Shown: in pieces, positions 25,500-34,075 of the stretch
How positions within the stretch are numbered: position 1 is the stretch's first letter
How the letters are laid out: the number at the start of each line of letters is the position of its first letter
Assembly: GCF_001440405.1 (NCBI RefSeq)
Contig: NZ_LLXX01000119.1
Span: 283,696-347,695, forward strand
Reading direction: 5' to 3'
DNA from: Bradyrhizobium valentinum
Lineage (GTDB): Bacteria > Pseudomonadota > Alphaproteobacteria > Rhizobiales > Xanthobacteraceae
Length of the DNA: 64,000 nucleotides
Translations under genes and position numbers: made by a program
The notes under the pieces: generated by a model
What the model was told of the DNA's origin: nothing
Databases searched by the model: none
Seen by the model: the letters and a program-made list of their open reading frames with translations, nothing else

Positions 25500-26836
25500 G
25501 GGAGGACATCGTTGAGGGTTGTTGCATCTGTGAGCCACGCCGCCACGCGCAGAAGATTGCGGTCGCCGCCCTGGCGACCAACGAGCTGAACGCCGATCGG
25601 CATGCCATTCATCCCGCGCAGCAGCGGTAGCGACACGGTTGGTAGTCCGCACAGGCTCCAGGGCATCGACATGGCGCCAGAGCCCGGTCCCTGCTCAAGG
25701 CGCGTGGCCTCTCCTGGTGCGGAGAGCGTGATCAAGGCGTCATGATCGCAGAACAACGCCGCGGCCAGCGCGTTGAGTCTGTCGGCCATGGCCTCGAGTT
25801 CGAGATAATTTGCGGCGCTCAACGCACGCCCGGCAACGATGCCCTCCTGCAGTGGAGGGCAGAAGCTGCGGAACGTTTCTTCCGGCAAGGCACTGAAGCG
25901 ATATGCCAGATGAGCGTTCAGAAGGCCGTGCACGACCTCAAGCGCCATATCGAATTCGCAGGGAAGATCGACCGTGGCCACGGTTGCAGGCAATCCGTCG
26001 ACCAGGCGATCGAGAGCCTGACGCGCGTCGGGACTTACGAGGTCCCAGCCCGGCCCGCGGGCAAAACCGAGCCTGGGCGGATGTCGCAGTGTTTCGACCT
26101 CAGCGAGCCTGCGATCGAACGCGCCGGCAAACAGCGCGAGGTCGTCGACAGACCGGGCCAGCAGGCCGACGTGCGCCATGCGGGAGACCAGCACGTTCGA
26201 TCCCCGCATGCTCGTGAAGCCGAGCGACGGTTTGAAGGCGAACGCACCGCAAAACGAAGCTGGCAGTGTCGTGGATGCCGTGTGCTGAGTGCCGAGCGCC
26301 AGCGCAACCATGTGATCGACGACGGCCGCCGCAGACCCCGCCGACGACACGCCCGGTGAGCGCGACAGATCCAGGGGATTATGCGTCGGGCTGGGATGAT
26401 ACATTCCGAATTCGGATGTGCTGGTCTTGCCGACGATTAGCGCCCCGGCCCGATGCAGCACGCTGACGGCATCCGCGTCTTCGGTCGGCCGGCGCCCACG
26501 CAAGCTTGCGCTGCCGTATTCGGACGGCATGTCGCTGGTATCGAACACATCCTTCACGCCTACTGGCAGACCATGCAGCGGACCGAGCGGGAGTCCCGCG
26601 GCCTGCCATTCATCTGCCACCCGCGCGCGTTTCCGTGCCAGATCGGCATCCAGGAAGCTCCAGGCTTTCACCTGCGGTTCGCGAACAGCAATCCGCTCCA
26701 GGCAAGCTTCCATTACGGACGTCGCCGTTAGCCGGCGATCGCGGATCGCAGCAACGATCGTGCGAGCCGAGAGTTCGTTCAATCGCTTGCTATTCGAAAC
26801 GAGTGCCAGCCCCTGGTTATCTGCTATGGCATTCAT
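25496..26836 (-). CDS. Amidase signature-family hydrolase with altered Gly motif
   Basis: 446-residue cytoplasmic amidase. The Ser-cisSer-Lys triad can be placed: Lys in LPVGVKDVFD, cis-Ser in SPGVSSAGSAAAV, and the nucleophile in GTQHTASTTLPASFCG. The usual Gly-rich GGSSGGS and TGGS phrases are changed to GVSSAGS and HTAS, so it is a diverged member. The start at 26836 overlaps the LivHM gene stop (ATGA). Between a Liv-type importer and phnA, it may release an amide-bound part of an imported molecule; substrate unknown. AtzF/GatA-like annotations are possible but unsupported. Confidence 0.82.
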   Translation of the reverse strand: MNAIADNQGLALVSNSKRLNELSARTIVAAIRDRRLTATSVMEACLERIAVREPQVKAWSFLDADLARKRARVADEWQAAGLPLGPLHGLPVGVKDVFDTSDMPSEYGSASLRGRRPTEDADAVSVLHRAGALIVGKTSTSEFGMYHPSPTHNPLDLSRSPGVSSAGSAAAVVDHMVALALGTQHTASTTLPASFCGAFAFKPSLGFTSMRGSNVLVSRMAHVGLLARSVDDLALFAGAFDRRLAEVETLRHPPRLGFARGPGWDLVSPDARQALDRLVDGLPATVATVDLPCEFDMALEVVHGLLNAHLAYRFSALPEETFRSFCPPLQEGIVAGRALSAANYLELEAMADRLNALAAALFCDHDALITLSAPGEATRLEQGPGSGAMSMPWSLCGLPTVSLPLLRGMNGMPIGVQLVGRQGGDRNLLRVAAWLTDATTLNDVLP

Positions 26837-28749
26837 TGGCCGATAGCCTCCACAGCCTGCGGGGCCCCGACAGCTTTCGGCCGTGCATCTGGCCGGCGAA
26901 GATTTGCGGCAAGCGCTTGGGCATGGGGCAATAGCCCGTCGCGAAACAGCAGGACGCAAAGAACAAAGACGGCTCCATGAATTGCCACGATCCAGGCGCC
27001 GAAGGGTGACAGGAAATGCTGCATCGTCACCAGCACGGCGGCACCAATGAGAGGCCCGCTGAATGTGCCGATACCGCCGATCAACGCCATCAGCACAGCT
27101 TCGCCCGAGAGGTGCCAATGCACGCCGGACAAGGTGGCCAACTGGAAGACAACAGCGCTCATGGAGCCGGCGACGCCGGCGCAGAAGGCGGCGATGCCGA
27201 ATGCCGCGAGCTTGTACGCGTCGACGTTGTGCCCCAGCGAGAGAGCCCGGCGCTCATTGTCGCGAATGGCGATCAACATCATCCCGAATGGGGAGTTGAT
27301 GAGACGTCTCAGGCCGAATAGCACGCCAAGCATGGCGGCAGCACAGAGCCAGTAAACATTGGTGTCGTCGCGAAGGTCGATCAACCCCAGCAACATGCCG
27401 CGGGGGACTGACTGGATCCCATCCTCGCCATGGGTGAAACTGGCTTGCACATAGACGAAATAGACCATCTGCGCGATCGCCAGCGTAATCATGGCCTGAT
27501 AGATGCCCCGGCGCCTGATCGCAAAGATGCCCATGACCAGTCCGAGAACGAGCGCCGCCGCTATCCCGACGCTGATCGCAGCTTCCGGCGGTAGCGCCCA
27601 CTCCCTTGCCGCATGCGCCGTAAGATAGGCCGCAGTACCGAACAGGGCCGCCTGGCCGAAGGACATGATGCCGGCAAATCCCAGCAGGAAGTTGAATGAA
27701 GCGGCGAAGATGGTGAAACAGAAGATCTTCATCAGATAGACGGGATAAAGCAGCATCGGCAGGGCCAACAGCGCGGCGACAGCGGCGAGCACCGGCACCA
27801 TGCCGGTCAGGCGTTTGGCGGCGGTTTCCTTATCCGCGGGTTCAATCCACGGAAGCCGCGCCGCCAGGAATTCGTGGGATCTGACCACCGAAATGCCGAA
27901 CAGCCCCTGCGGCCGAAGTAAAAGCACAACGCACATGAAGGCGAAGACGATGAAGCTTGCCGCCTGCGGGAGCAGCGCCTGCGTAAGGCTCTCGATCAGT
28001 GCGAGGGCGTAGCTCGAGACGATGGTGCCCCCGATCGAACCCATGCCGCCGATAACGATGATTGCAAATACGACGAGCAGGATGTCCGAGCCCATCAGCG
28101 GGCTGACCTGGTAGATCGGCGCGGCAAGCGCGCCTGCCAGTCCTGCGAGCGCGGCGCCCAGGGCGAAAGTGGCGGCGAAGACGCGAGGCACGCCGACGCC
28201 GAGTGCTTCGGCGGTAGCTGCATTTTCGGACGACGCGCGCAGAACAGAGCCAAGACGCGTGCGCGCAATGGCGATCCAGACGATCACACATACGACAAGC
28301 GCCACGGCGACGACCCAAAGTCGGTATGCAGGGAAATACAGAACGCCGAGATCCAGCCCGCCGGATAACCAATCCGGCGGGGCGTAGGGAAGTCCGGTCG
28401 AACCGAAATAGGCTTGGAAGCCGCCCTGAACGATCATCGCCGTGCCGAACGTCAGCATGAATCCGTAGAGCGGATCGAGGCCGTAGGTTCGACGCAGCAA
28501 TGAACGTTCCAGGATGATGCCGAAGGCAGCTACGCAGAGCGGCGCGAAAACCAGCCCTCCGAAATAGCCCAATCCGAGATATCGAGAACCGGCCCATGCA
28601 GCAAAAGCGCCCATCATGTAGAGCACGCCATGCGTCATGTTGAGAATGTTGAGGAGGCCGAAGATAAGCGCGAGCCCAAGACTAAGCAGCGCATAGAACG
28701 AGCCGTTGACGAGGCCGATCGTAAGGTAGCCGAGGATGAGGTCCATCAT
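26833..28749 (-). CDS. Fused LivH-LivM branched-chain-type ABC permease
   Basis: 638 residues. Residues 1 to about 300 are LivH-like (GLVNGSFYALLSLGLALIFGLLNILNMTHGVLYM). Residues about 320-600 are LivM-like (FTIFAASFNFLLGFAGIMSFGQAALFGTAAY). Both permeases that are normally separate are therefore on one chain, giving some 16 or more membrane segments. The start at 28749 (MMDLILGYLTIG) follows the livF stop by 7 bases; the extension to 28833 lies in livF and is rejected. Works with the ATPases at 28757 and 29457 and the binding protein at 30275. Confidence 0.87.
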   Translation of the reverse strand: MMDLILGYLTIGLVNGSFYALLSLGLALIFGLLNILNMTHGVLYMMGAFAAWAGSRYLGLGYFGGLVFAPLCVAAFGIILERSLLRRTYGLDPLYGFMLTFGTAMIVQGGFQAYFGSTGLPYAPPDWLSGGLDLGVLYFPAYRLWVVAVALVVCVIVWIAIARTRLGSVLRASSENAATAEALGVGVPRVFAATFALGAALAGLAGALAAPIYQVSPLMGSDILLVVFAIIVIGGMGSIGGTIVSSYALALIESLTQALLPQAASFIVFAFMCVVLLLRPQGLFGISVVRSHEFLAARLPWIEPADKETAAKRLTGMVPVLAAVAALLALPMLLYPVYLMKIFCFTIFAASFNFLLGFAGIMSFGQAALFGTAAYLTAHAAREWALPPEAAISVGIAAALVLGLVMGIFAIRRRGIYQAMITLAIAQMVYFVYVQASFTHGEDGIQSVPRGMLLGLIDLRDDTNVYWLCAAAMLGVLFGLRRLINSPFGMMLIAIRDNERRALSLGHNVDAYKLAAFGIAAFCAGVAGSMSAVVFQLATLSGVHWHLSGEAVLMALIGGIGTFSGPLIGAAVLVTMQHFLSPFGAWIVAIHGAVFVLCVLLFRDGLLPHAQALAANLRRPDARPKAVGAPQAVEAIGQ

Positions 28750-28756
28750 GCGGGAA

Positions 28757-29464
28757 TCACAGTGTAAGACGTTCGAGGAGCCGAGCCTTGACGTGCTCGC
28801 CGCCTCGGGTTTCGAGGTCGTCCACAACCACACCGTTTTCGATCGCCACCACCCGATCGGCGAGATGCAGGACGAAATCGATGTTCTGCTCCACTAGCAG
28901 GATCGTGTAGCCGCGGCGCTTGAGCTCGATCAGCGCATGCTCGATCTGCCTCACAATGACCGGTGCCAATCCCTCGGTGGGTTCGTCCAGAAGAAGGGTC
29001 TGCGCGCCCGTGCGCAAAATCCGGCCGATGGCGAGCATCTGCTGCTCGCCGCCGCTAAGCTGGTCGCCGTAGTGGCGTCCCCTTGTGCGAAGATTCGGAA
29101 ACATCGCGAGGATATCAGCCTTGGCCACGCCTGCGGCGCTGACCGCTGGAGGAAGGGCAAGATTCTCATCGACGGTGAGGCTGGAGAAGATCGCCCGCTC
29201 CTCGGGGCAATAGCCGATGCCGAACCGGGTACGCTCATATGGACGCATTCCGCTTGCTTCGCGCCCGGACAGGATAATGCTGCCGGTTTGTCGCGGCAGT
29301 AGACCCATGATGGCGCGAAGGACCGTTGTCTTGCCCGCACCATTGCGACCGACCAGACAGGTCACCTCGCACGGCCGAACCGCGAAGGTGACGCCGAACA
29401 GCGCCTGAGAATCGCCATACCATGCCTGCACGTGCGAGAGATGCAGCGAAACCGCCTCAGGCAC
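28757..29464 (-). CDS. livF: LivF-like ABC ATPase
   Basis: 235-residue ATPase of the HAAT (branched-chain amino acid/amide) class. Walker A GRNGAGKTTVLRAIMG, signature LSGGEQQMLAIGRI, Walker B LLLDEPTEGLAP, and the LivF end LVEQNIDFVLHLADRVVAIENG. The start overlaps the end of the LivG gene by 8 nt. In this genomic setting the ligand need not be an amino acid; HAAT importers also take urea, amides and aromatic acids. Confidence 0.87.
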   Translation of the reverse strand: MPEAVSLHLSHVQAWYGDSQALFGVTFAVRPCEVTCLVGRNGAGKTTVLRAIMGLLPRQTGSIILSGREASGMRPYERTRFGIGYCPEERAIFSSLTVDENLALPPAVSAAGVAKADILAMFPNLRTRGRHYGDQLSGGEQQMLAIGRILRTGAQTLLLDEPTEGLAPVIVRQIEHALIELKRRGYTILLVEQNIDFVLHLADRVVAIENGVVVDDLETRGGEHVKARLLERLTL

Positions 29465-30278
29465 GACGCTCGGCCCCGATATAGGCGTTGATCACGCGAG
29501 GGTCGCGTGCGACCTCATCATAGCTGCCCTCACAGAGGACCGATCCTTCCGCGAGCACCGTGACCTTCGCTGCCAGACTTTTCACGACCTGCAGATTGTG
29601 CTCCACCAGAAGGACGCCACAGGTGGCGGCGACCGTCTTGATCAGGCCTGCGACCGGCGCGATGTCTTCCCGCGCCAGACCCGCAGTCGGCTCGTCGAGC
29701 AGCAGAAATTTCGGCGCGATCGCGATCGTCGTGACGATCTCAAGCAGTCGCCGGCGACCATAGGGCAGATCCGCGGCCCGGCGTTCGCTTTCGTCCATCA
29801 GCCCGCCTTGATCGAGAAGATGGCGGACCCTTGCTTCATTTTCGTCCCGTCGCGAACGGCCGCGCAGGAGCTGCAGACCCCGCACGTTCAGCGCGAGCGC
29901 CGTGCGGATATTATCGGCTACGGAGAGATTTGGGAAAATCGAGCATATCTGAAACGACCGGGCGAGCCCGAGCCGCGCAAGACGGTTCGGTGAGGCCGCA
30001 GTCACATTCGCACCGTTGAGACGAACCTGACCGGCGGTTGGCTTCATAAAGCCGCTGATCACGTTGAATAGCGTGGTCTTGCCCGCCCCGTTGGGCCCGA
30101 TCACCGCATGAACCGACCTTGTGTCGAGATCGATCGAAACACCGCGAAGCGCCTCGAAATCACCGAAGCGAACCGTCAGGTCGCGGGCGGTCAGCAGCGA
30201 TGTTGCAGCGCGTTCTCGGTCAGCCGAGGCAATCGGCGCGGCTGCCCGCTGCGGATGATCTAGAAGGATGGTCGTCAT
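29457..30278 (-). CDS. livG: LivG-like ABC ATPase
   Basis: 273-residue ATPase. Walker A GPNGAGKTTLFNVISGFMKP and the LivG-type FQICSIFPNLSVADNI are clear. The signature is degenerate: ADLPYGRRRLLEIVTTIA in place of LSYGxQR. Walker B is FLLLDEPTAGLAREDI. About 30 residues precede the domain. The start overlaps the binding-protein stop by 4 nt. Heterodimer partner of the 28757 ATPase. Confidence 0.87.
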   Translation of the reverse strand: MTTILLDHPQRAAAPIASADRERAATSLLTARDLTVRFGDFEALRGVSIDLDTRSVHAVIGPNGAGKTTLFNVISGFMKPTAGQVRLNGANVTAASPNRLARLGLARSFQICSIFPNLSVADNIRTALALNVRGLQLLRGRSRRDENEARVRHLLDQGGLMDESERRAADLPYGRRRLLEIVTTIAIAPKFLLLDEPTAGLAREDIAPVAGLIKTVAATCGVLLVEHNLQVVKSLAAKVTVLAEGSVLCEGSYDEVARDPRVINAYIGAERRA

Positions 30279-31477
30279 CGAACGCTCGGAGCGGCGCAGC
30301 CCGCAGTATCGATGGAGCGAAAAGCGGTGTCGGCCGGGACTGTGGCGATACGCTCATAATAGTCCCACGGAGCCTTGCTCTCGGCCGGGGTCTTCACACG
30401 ATAAACACCGAGATCGTAGATGACGCGACCGTTTTCCTGGATGTGGACCTGGCGACCGAATCTATCGACGGGCAGCTTTCGCATTTCCGTGTTCACGAGA
30501 GCGGCATCGTCAGTCTTCGCTTTGCTGGCGGCCTTGATGTAGTGCAGCACGCCCGTATAGACGCCGGCTTGCTCACGGGTCGGCATGCGTCCATGCGCTT
30601 TGAAAAAGCGCTCCGAGAAAGCGCGCGTCCCATCAGTGTCATTCCAGTAAAAGCCGGTGGTGATGATCAGGCCCTGGGCCGCTTCGAGGCCGACACTGTT
30701 GATGTCGGTGACGAATGCATGGAGAGCCGCAACGCGCCGCCCACCGCGCATGATGCCGAACTGGCCAGCCTGCTTGATGGCGTTGACGGTGTCAGCGCCA
30801 GCGCTCGCCAGAGCGACCACCTGCGCTTGCGAGGATTTCGCGCGCAGCAGAAGCGCGGAGAAATCGGGCGTGCTCAGGGGGTGGCGAGCGCTTCCGATCA
30901 CCTTGCCTCCGCGTTCCTCGACGACGCGCGCGGCGTCCTTTTCGAGATCGTGGCCGAATGCATAGTCCGCGGTGAGAAAATACCAGGACTTCAGGTCCTG
31001 CTGCATCAGGGCGGCGGCGGTCCCGCGCGCGAGCGAGTAGGTGTCATCAGTCCAGTGCGTAGCAAAGGGGGAGCAGCGCCCTCCGGTTATCTCCACGCTT
31101 GCAGCGCCGGATATCATCAGGGAACGCTTTTTTTCGGTGGCAATCGCCATCAACCCGAAGACCACACCGGAATGCGGCAGGTCGACCATGACATCGACAC
31201 CACGCCGGTCGAACCATTCGCGGGCAATCGCCGACGCGACGTCGGGCTTATTCTGATGGTCAGCAGTGATGGTCTCGATCGGGACACCGCCAGCGGCTCC
31301 GCCCGAGTCCTCGACCGCCATGCGGGCAGCCAGGATCGATCCGGGTCCGCCGACATCGGCGACGACTCCGCTTTGATCCCCCATCACGCCGATGACGATT
31401 TTGTTGTCGGAAAATTGCGCGAAGGCGGACGTTGCCCAGCCGCACAACAATAGTGATCCGACGATCAGCCGACGCAT
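30275..31477 (-). CDS. Liv-type periplasmic substrate-binding protein
   Basis: 400-residue family-6 binding protein with a Sec signal (MRRLIVGSLLLCGWATSAFAQ) and the typical mature start IVIGVMGDQSGVVADVGGPGS. First gene of an 11-gene array (31477 down to 18726) in which every junction is an overlap or a gap of 20 bases or fewer. It faces the SorC-type regulator gene across a 172-base promoter region. The ligand is unknown; downstream amidase and phosphonate hydrolase genes suggest an amide- and/or phosphonate-bearing compound. Confidence 0.87.
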   Translation of the reverse strand: MRRLIVGSLLLCGWATSAFAQFSDNKIVIGVMGDQSGVVADVGGPGSILAARMAVEDSGGAAGGVPIETITADHQNKPDVASAIAREWFDRRGVDVMVDLPHSGVVFGLMAIATEKKRSLMISGAASVEITGGRCSPFATHWTDDTYSLARGTAAALMQQDLKSWYFLTADYAFGHDLEKDAARVVEERGGKVIGSARHPLSTPDFSALLLRAKSSQAQVVALASAGADTVNAIKQAGQFGIMRGGRRVAALHAFVTDINSVGLEAAQGLIITTGFYWNDTDGTRAFSERFFKAHGRMPTREQAGVYTGVLHYIKAASKAKTDDAALVNTEMRKLPVDRFGRQVHIQENGRVIYDLGVYRVKTPAESKAPWDYYERIATVPADTAFRSIDTAGCAAPSVR

Positions 31478-31527
31478 GGATTATCTCCCGTTTCCAAGCT
31501 CGGCGCACAGATAGATGCTCCCCTTAA

Positions 31528-31557
31528 CACATTTGTGACGATCAAGGCACATTTGTG
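31528..31557. promoter_or_regulatory. Candidate SorC operator: CACATTTGTG pair
   Basis: CACATTTGTG occurs at 31528-31537 and again at 31548-31557, exactly 20 bp apart (two helical turns), in the divergent promoter region between the 11-gene array and the regulator gene. Each unit is itself nearly palindromic. Spacing and place fit binding by a tetrameric SorC-family protein; the assignment is inference. Confidence 0.6.
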
Positions 31558-31649
31558 CACAACTGACATATACTGTGGAAAAGTATGAAGAGTTGCCATT
31601 CCACCCCGGAAGCAGGCAAACAGCGGATTCCTGAAGCGGATCGGAGAGG

Positions 31650-32630
31650 ATGTTGATTCGAGGCACGCAAGCGGCACCAAACGAAGGCGAATCCGGCGAT
31701 GGCCGAGCCGACGCAGCTTTGGTGGCCAAGATCTGCTGGTACTATTTCCGCGAAGGTCAAACCCAGGACGCGATCGCGCAGCGGCTGAAGATGACGCGCA
31801 AGCGCGTCAACCGGATCCTCGGCGAGGCACGGGAAAGCGGCTTCGTTCAAATCACGATCGCCGATCCGGCCGGCCAGCGCACCGAACTTGAAGAAAAGCT
31901 GGTCCACAAATTTGATCTGCGTCACGCGATCGTGGTCCCGGTCCCCATGGGTGGGACCGACGTGCGTTCTTTCATCGGGGCCGCCGCCGCGCGATACGTC
32001 GCCGCGTGTCTTCCGCCATCGGGTTCGCTGGGAATCACCTGGGGAGGCACCATCAATGCCGCAGCCCAAAACCTGCCGCAGCGATCTGGAGACGGCACCC
32101 GCGTGGTGCTGATGTCCGGCGGGTTGGCCGAAAGCGCGCCGATCAATCCGTATGACAATGCGACGATGATTGCCCGGGCGCTCGGCGCGCGATGCTATTA
32201 TCTGACCGCGCCGATGTTCGCCGAGACTGCCGAGCTAAGGGATATCCTCGTCGCGAGTGAACCTGTTCGTTCCGTGCTCGCCATGGTGCCCTCCCTCGAC
32301 GTGGCACTGTTGAGCGCGATCGACCTCTCCGAGCAATCAAAGGCACTCGAATACGAGGTCATTTCTCGCGAAACCTGGGCTTCGTTGCTCGAAGCCGGCG
32401 CCGTCGGGGATATTTGCGGTCACTACCTCGATTCAGCCGGCAAGCCGCTTCGCCACCCCCTGGTGCAGCGGACGATCAATCCGCCGATCGACCACGTGCT
32501 TCAGATCAGGCATCGGATTCTCGCGGCCGGCGGCGAGCACAAGGTCCCCATTATTCGCGCCGGCCTGTTGGCGGGCATTTGCCAGGTCCTGGTCACTGAT
32601 GAAGCGGCCGCGTCCAAACTCCTGGATTGA
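31650..32630 (+). CDS. SorC/DeoR-type sugar-binding transcriptional regulator
   Basis: 326 residues. An N-terminal helix-turn-helix (YYFREGQTQDAIAQRLKMTRKRVNRILGEARE) is followed by the SorC effector domain (RHAIVVPVP, GITWGGTINAAAQNL, RVVLMSGGLAE, VISRETWASLLEAGAVGDICGHYLD). Family members bind phosphorylated sugars or related small molecules and control divergent catabolic operons. It is divergent from the 11-gene importer/hydrolase array, its most likely target. Its stop lies 8 bases from the stop of the convergent phnY gene. GGAGAGG is close to the ATG. Confidence 0.87.
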   Translation: MLIRGTQAAPNEGESGDGRADAALVAKICWYYFREGQTQDAIAQRLKMTRKRVNRILGEARESGFVQITIADPAGQRTELEEKLVHKFDLRHAIVVPVPMGGTDVRSFIGAAAARYVAACLPPSGSLGITWGGTINAAAQNLPQRSGDGTRVVLMSGGLAESAPINPYDNATMIARALGARCYYLTAPMFAETAELRDILVASEPVRSVLAMVPSLDVALLSAIDLSEQSKALEYEVISRETWASLLEAGAVGDICGHYLDSAGKPLRHPLVQRTINPPIDHVLQIRHRILAAGGEHKVPIIRAGLLAGICQVLVTDEAAASKLLD

Positions 32631-32638
32631 GGCTTGCC

Positions 32639-34075
32639 TCACCACGGCAGCGAGTAGGTCTTGATATTCGTAAAGCTCTTCATGGCCTCCAGCACGCCCT
32701 CTTTATGGCCGAGGCCGGAATCCTTGATGCCGCCGAACGGCGTCAGCTCCGTCCGGTATCCCGGAACTTCCCATACGTTGACGCAGCCGACGTCGAGGGC
32801 ATCGACGAAGCGGGTGATGTAATCGAGCCGGTTTGTGCACAACGCCGCCGAAAGACCGAAAGCCGTCGAGTTTGCAATGGCGATGATGTGTTCGACATCA
32901 TCCGGGCACCGAATGATCGGCAGGACAGGACCAAAGGTCTCTTCGCGCACCAGCTCGCGATCGGGCGGGACATGGTCCAGCAGCGTCGGCGGGTAAAGCG
33001 CGCCCTCCGGAGTATTGCCGAGCAGCAGGCGGGCGCCGCCTTCAATTGCGGCGTCGACGCGCCCGGCTATTATCGACGCCGCCCTCGCGTTGATGACCGT
33101 CCCCACGTCCGTGTTGGGGTCCATGGGATCTCCGGTCCTGAGGCGCTTCATCAGAGAGAGGGTCGCTTCGGCAAAGCGATCGGCGACATCATCGACGACC
33201 AAGACCCGCTTGACGGCGGTACAGCGTTGCCCGGAATTTCTGGTCGCACCCTGCACCGCCAACCGGGCTGCGCGGTCCAGATCGGCGTCACCCATTACGA
33301 TCAGAGGATCATTGCCGCCGAGCTCGAGCACCAGCCTTCTGTATCCCACCCGTTCGGCGATTTTCTTTCCGGCGCTCACCGATCCCGTAAACGTCACCAG
33401 GTCGATGTCCGGGTCATTGATCATCGCGTCTCCCAGCGAGCGCGGATCGCCGGTGACCACTGATAACATTTCCGGCGGTAGTCCCGCTTCATAAAGTAGC
33501 TCGGCAAGAGCAAGCGCGGTCAAAGGAGTAGCCTCCGCCGGCTTCAGCACGACCCTGTTGTTGGTCGCGATCGCTGGAGCGAGCTTATGGCTCACGAGAT
33601 TCAGGGGGTGGTTGAAGGGGGTAATCGCCGAGATTACACCAAGGAGCGGCGTCCTGGTCGCGAATATGCGCCTGCTCTGCGCGCCCCCTCCGATATCGCC
33701 CGCGTAAACCGCGACATCGTCCTGGAGCACTGCCTGCGCTGCGAATGACCAGACATCCTGGGCCCGCGCGGTTTCATGCAGCGCGTCTTTCAGGCATAGA
33801 CCGCTCTCCGATGTAATGAGATGCGCAAGCCGGTCCCGGTTTGCTTCGATCGCCTCCGCTGTAGCGAAGAGGATCCGCGCCCGCTCACGCCTTGTGAGCC
33901 TGGGACGGAATACCCGGGCGATCGCGAAGGCGCGCCGCACGTGCTCGGGACGCGCCTGCGGCACCGCAGCTATTACCTGATCGGTAAAAGGATTCCGCAC
34001 ATCGATGGACGAATCCGCAAGGACATCCTCTCCTGCGATCTTCATCGGGTGATAGAGACGTGTCGAATCCAACAT
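32639..34075 (-). CDS. phnY: Phosphonoacetaldehyde dehydrogenase
   Basis: NAD-dependent aldehyde dehydrogenase, 478 residues, that oxidises phosphonoacetaldehyde to phosphonoacetate. The ALDH catalytic Cys lies in NSGQRCTAVKR and the base Glu in LVLELGGNDPLIVMG. The C-terminal phrase TPFGGIKDSGLGHKEGVLEAM is characteristic of the PhnY branch. I use the ATG at 34075 (MLDSTRLYHPMKIAGE), the usual family N-terminus; 34105 is possible. The start lies inside the 3' end of the exporter open frame. Last gene of the phosphonate-forming set (38419 to 32639). Here it would act on phosphonoacetaldehyde made in the cell by the decarboxylase at 35033, rather than on aldehyde from 2-aminoethylphosphonate. 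Confidence 0.85.
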   Translation of the reverse strand: MLDSTRLYHPMKIAGEDVLADSSIDVRNPFTDQVIAAVPQARPEHVRRAFAIARVFRPRLTRRERARILFATAEAIEANRDRLAHLITSESGLCLKDALHETARAQDVWSFAAQAVLQDDVAVYAGDIGGGAQSRRIFATRTPLLGVISAITPFNHPLNLVSHKLAPAIATNNRVVLKPAEATPLTALALAELLYEAGLPPEMLSVVTGDPRSLGDAMINDPDIDLVTFTGSVSAGKKIAERVGYRRLVLELGGNDPLIVMGDADLDRAARLAVQGATRNSGQRCTAVKRVLVVDDVADRFAEATLSLMKRLRTGDPMDPNTDVGTVINARAASIIAGRVDAAIEGGARLLLGNTPEGALYPPTLLDHVPPDRELVREETFGPVLPIIRCPDDVEHIIAIANSTAFGLSAALCTNRLDYITRFVDALDVGCVNVWEVPGYRTELTPFGGIKDSGLGHKEGVLEAMKSFTNIKTYSLPW

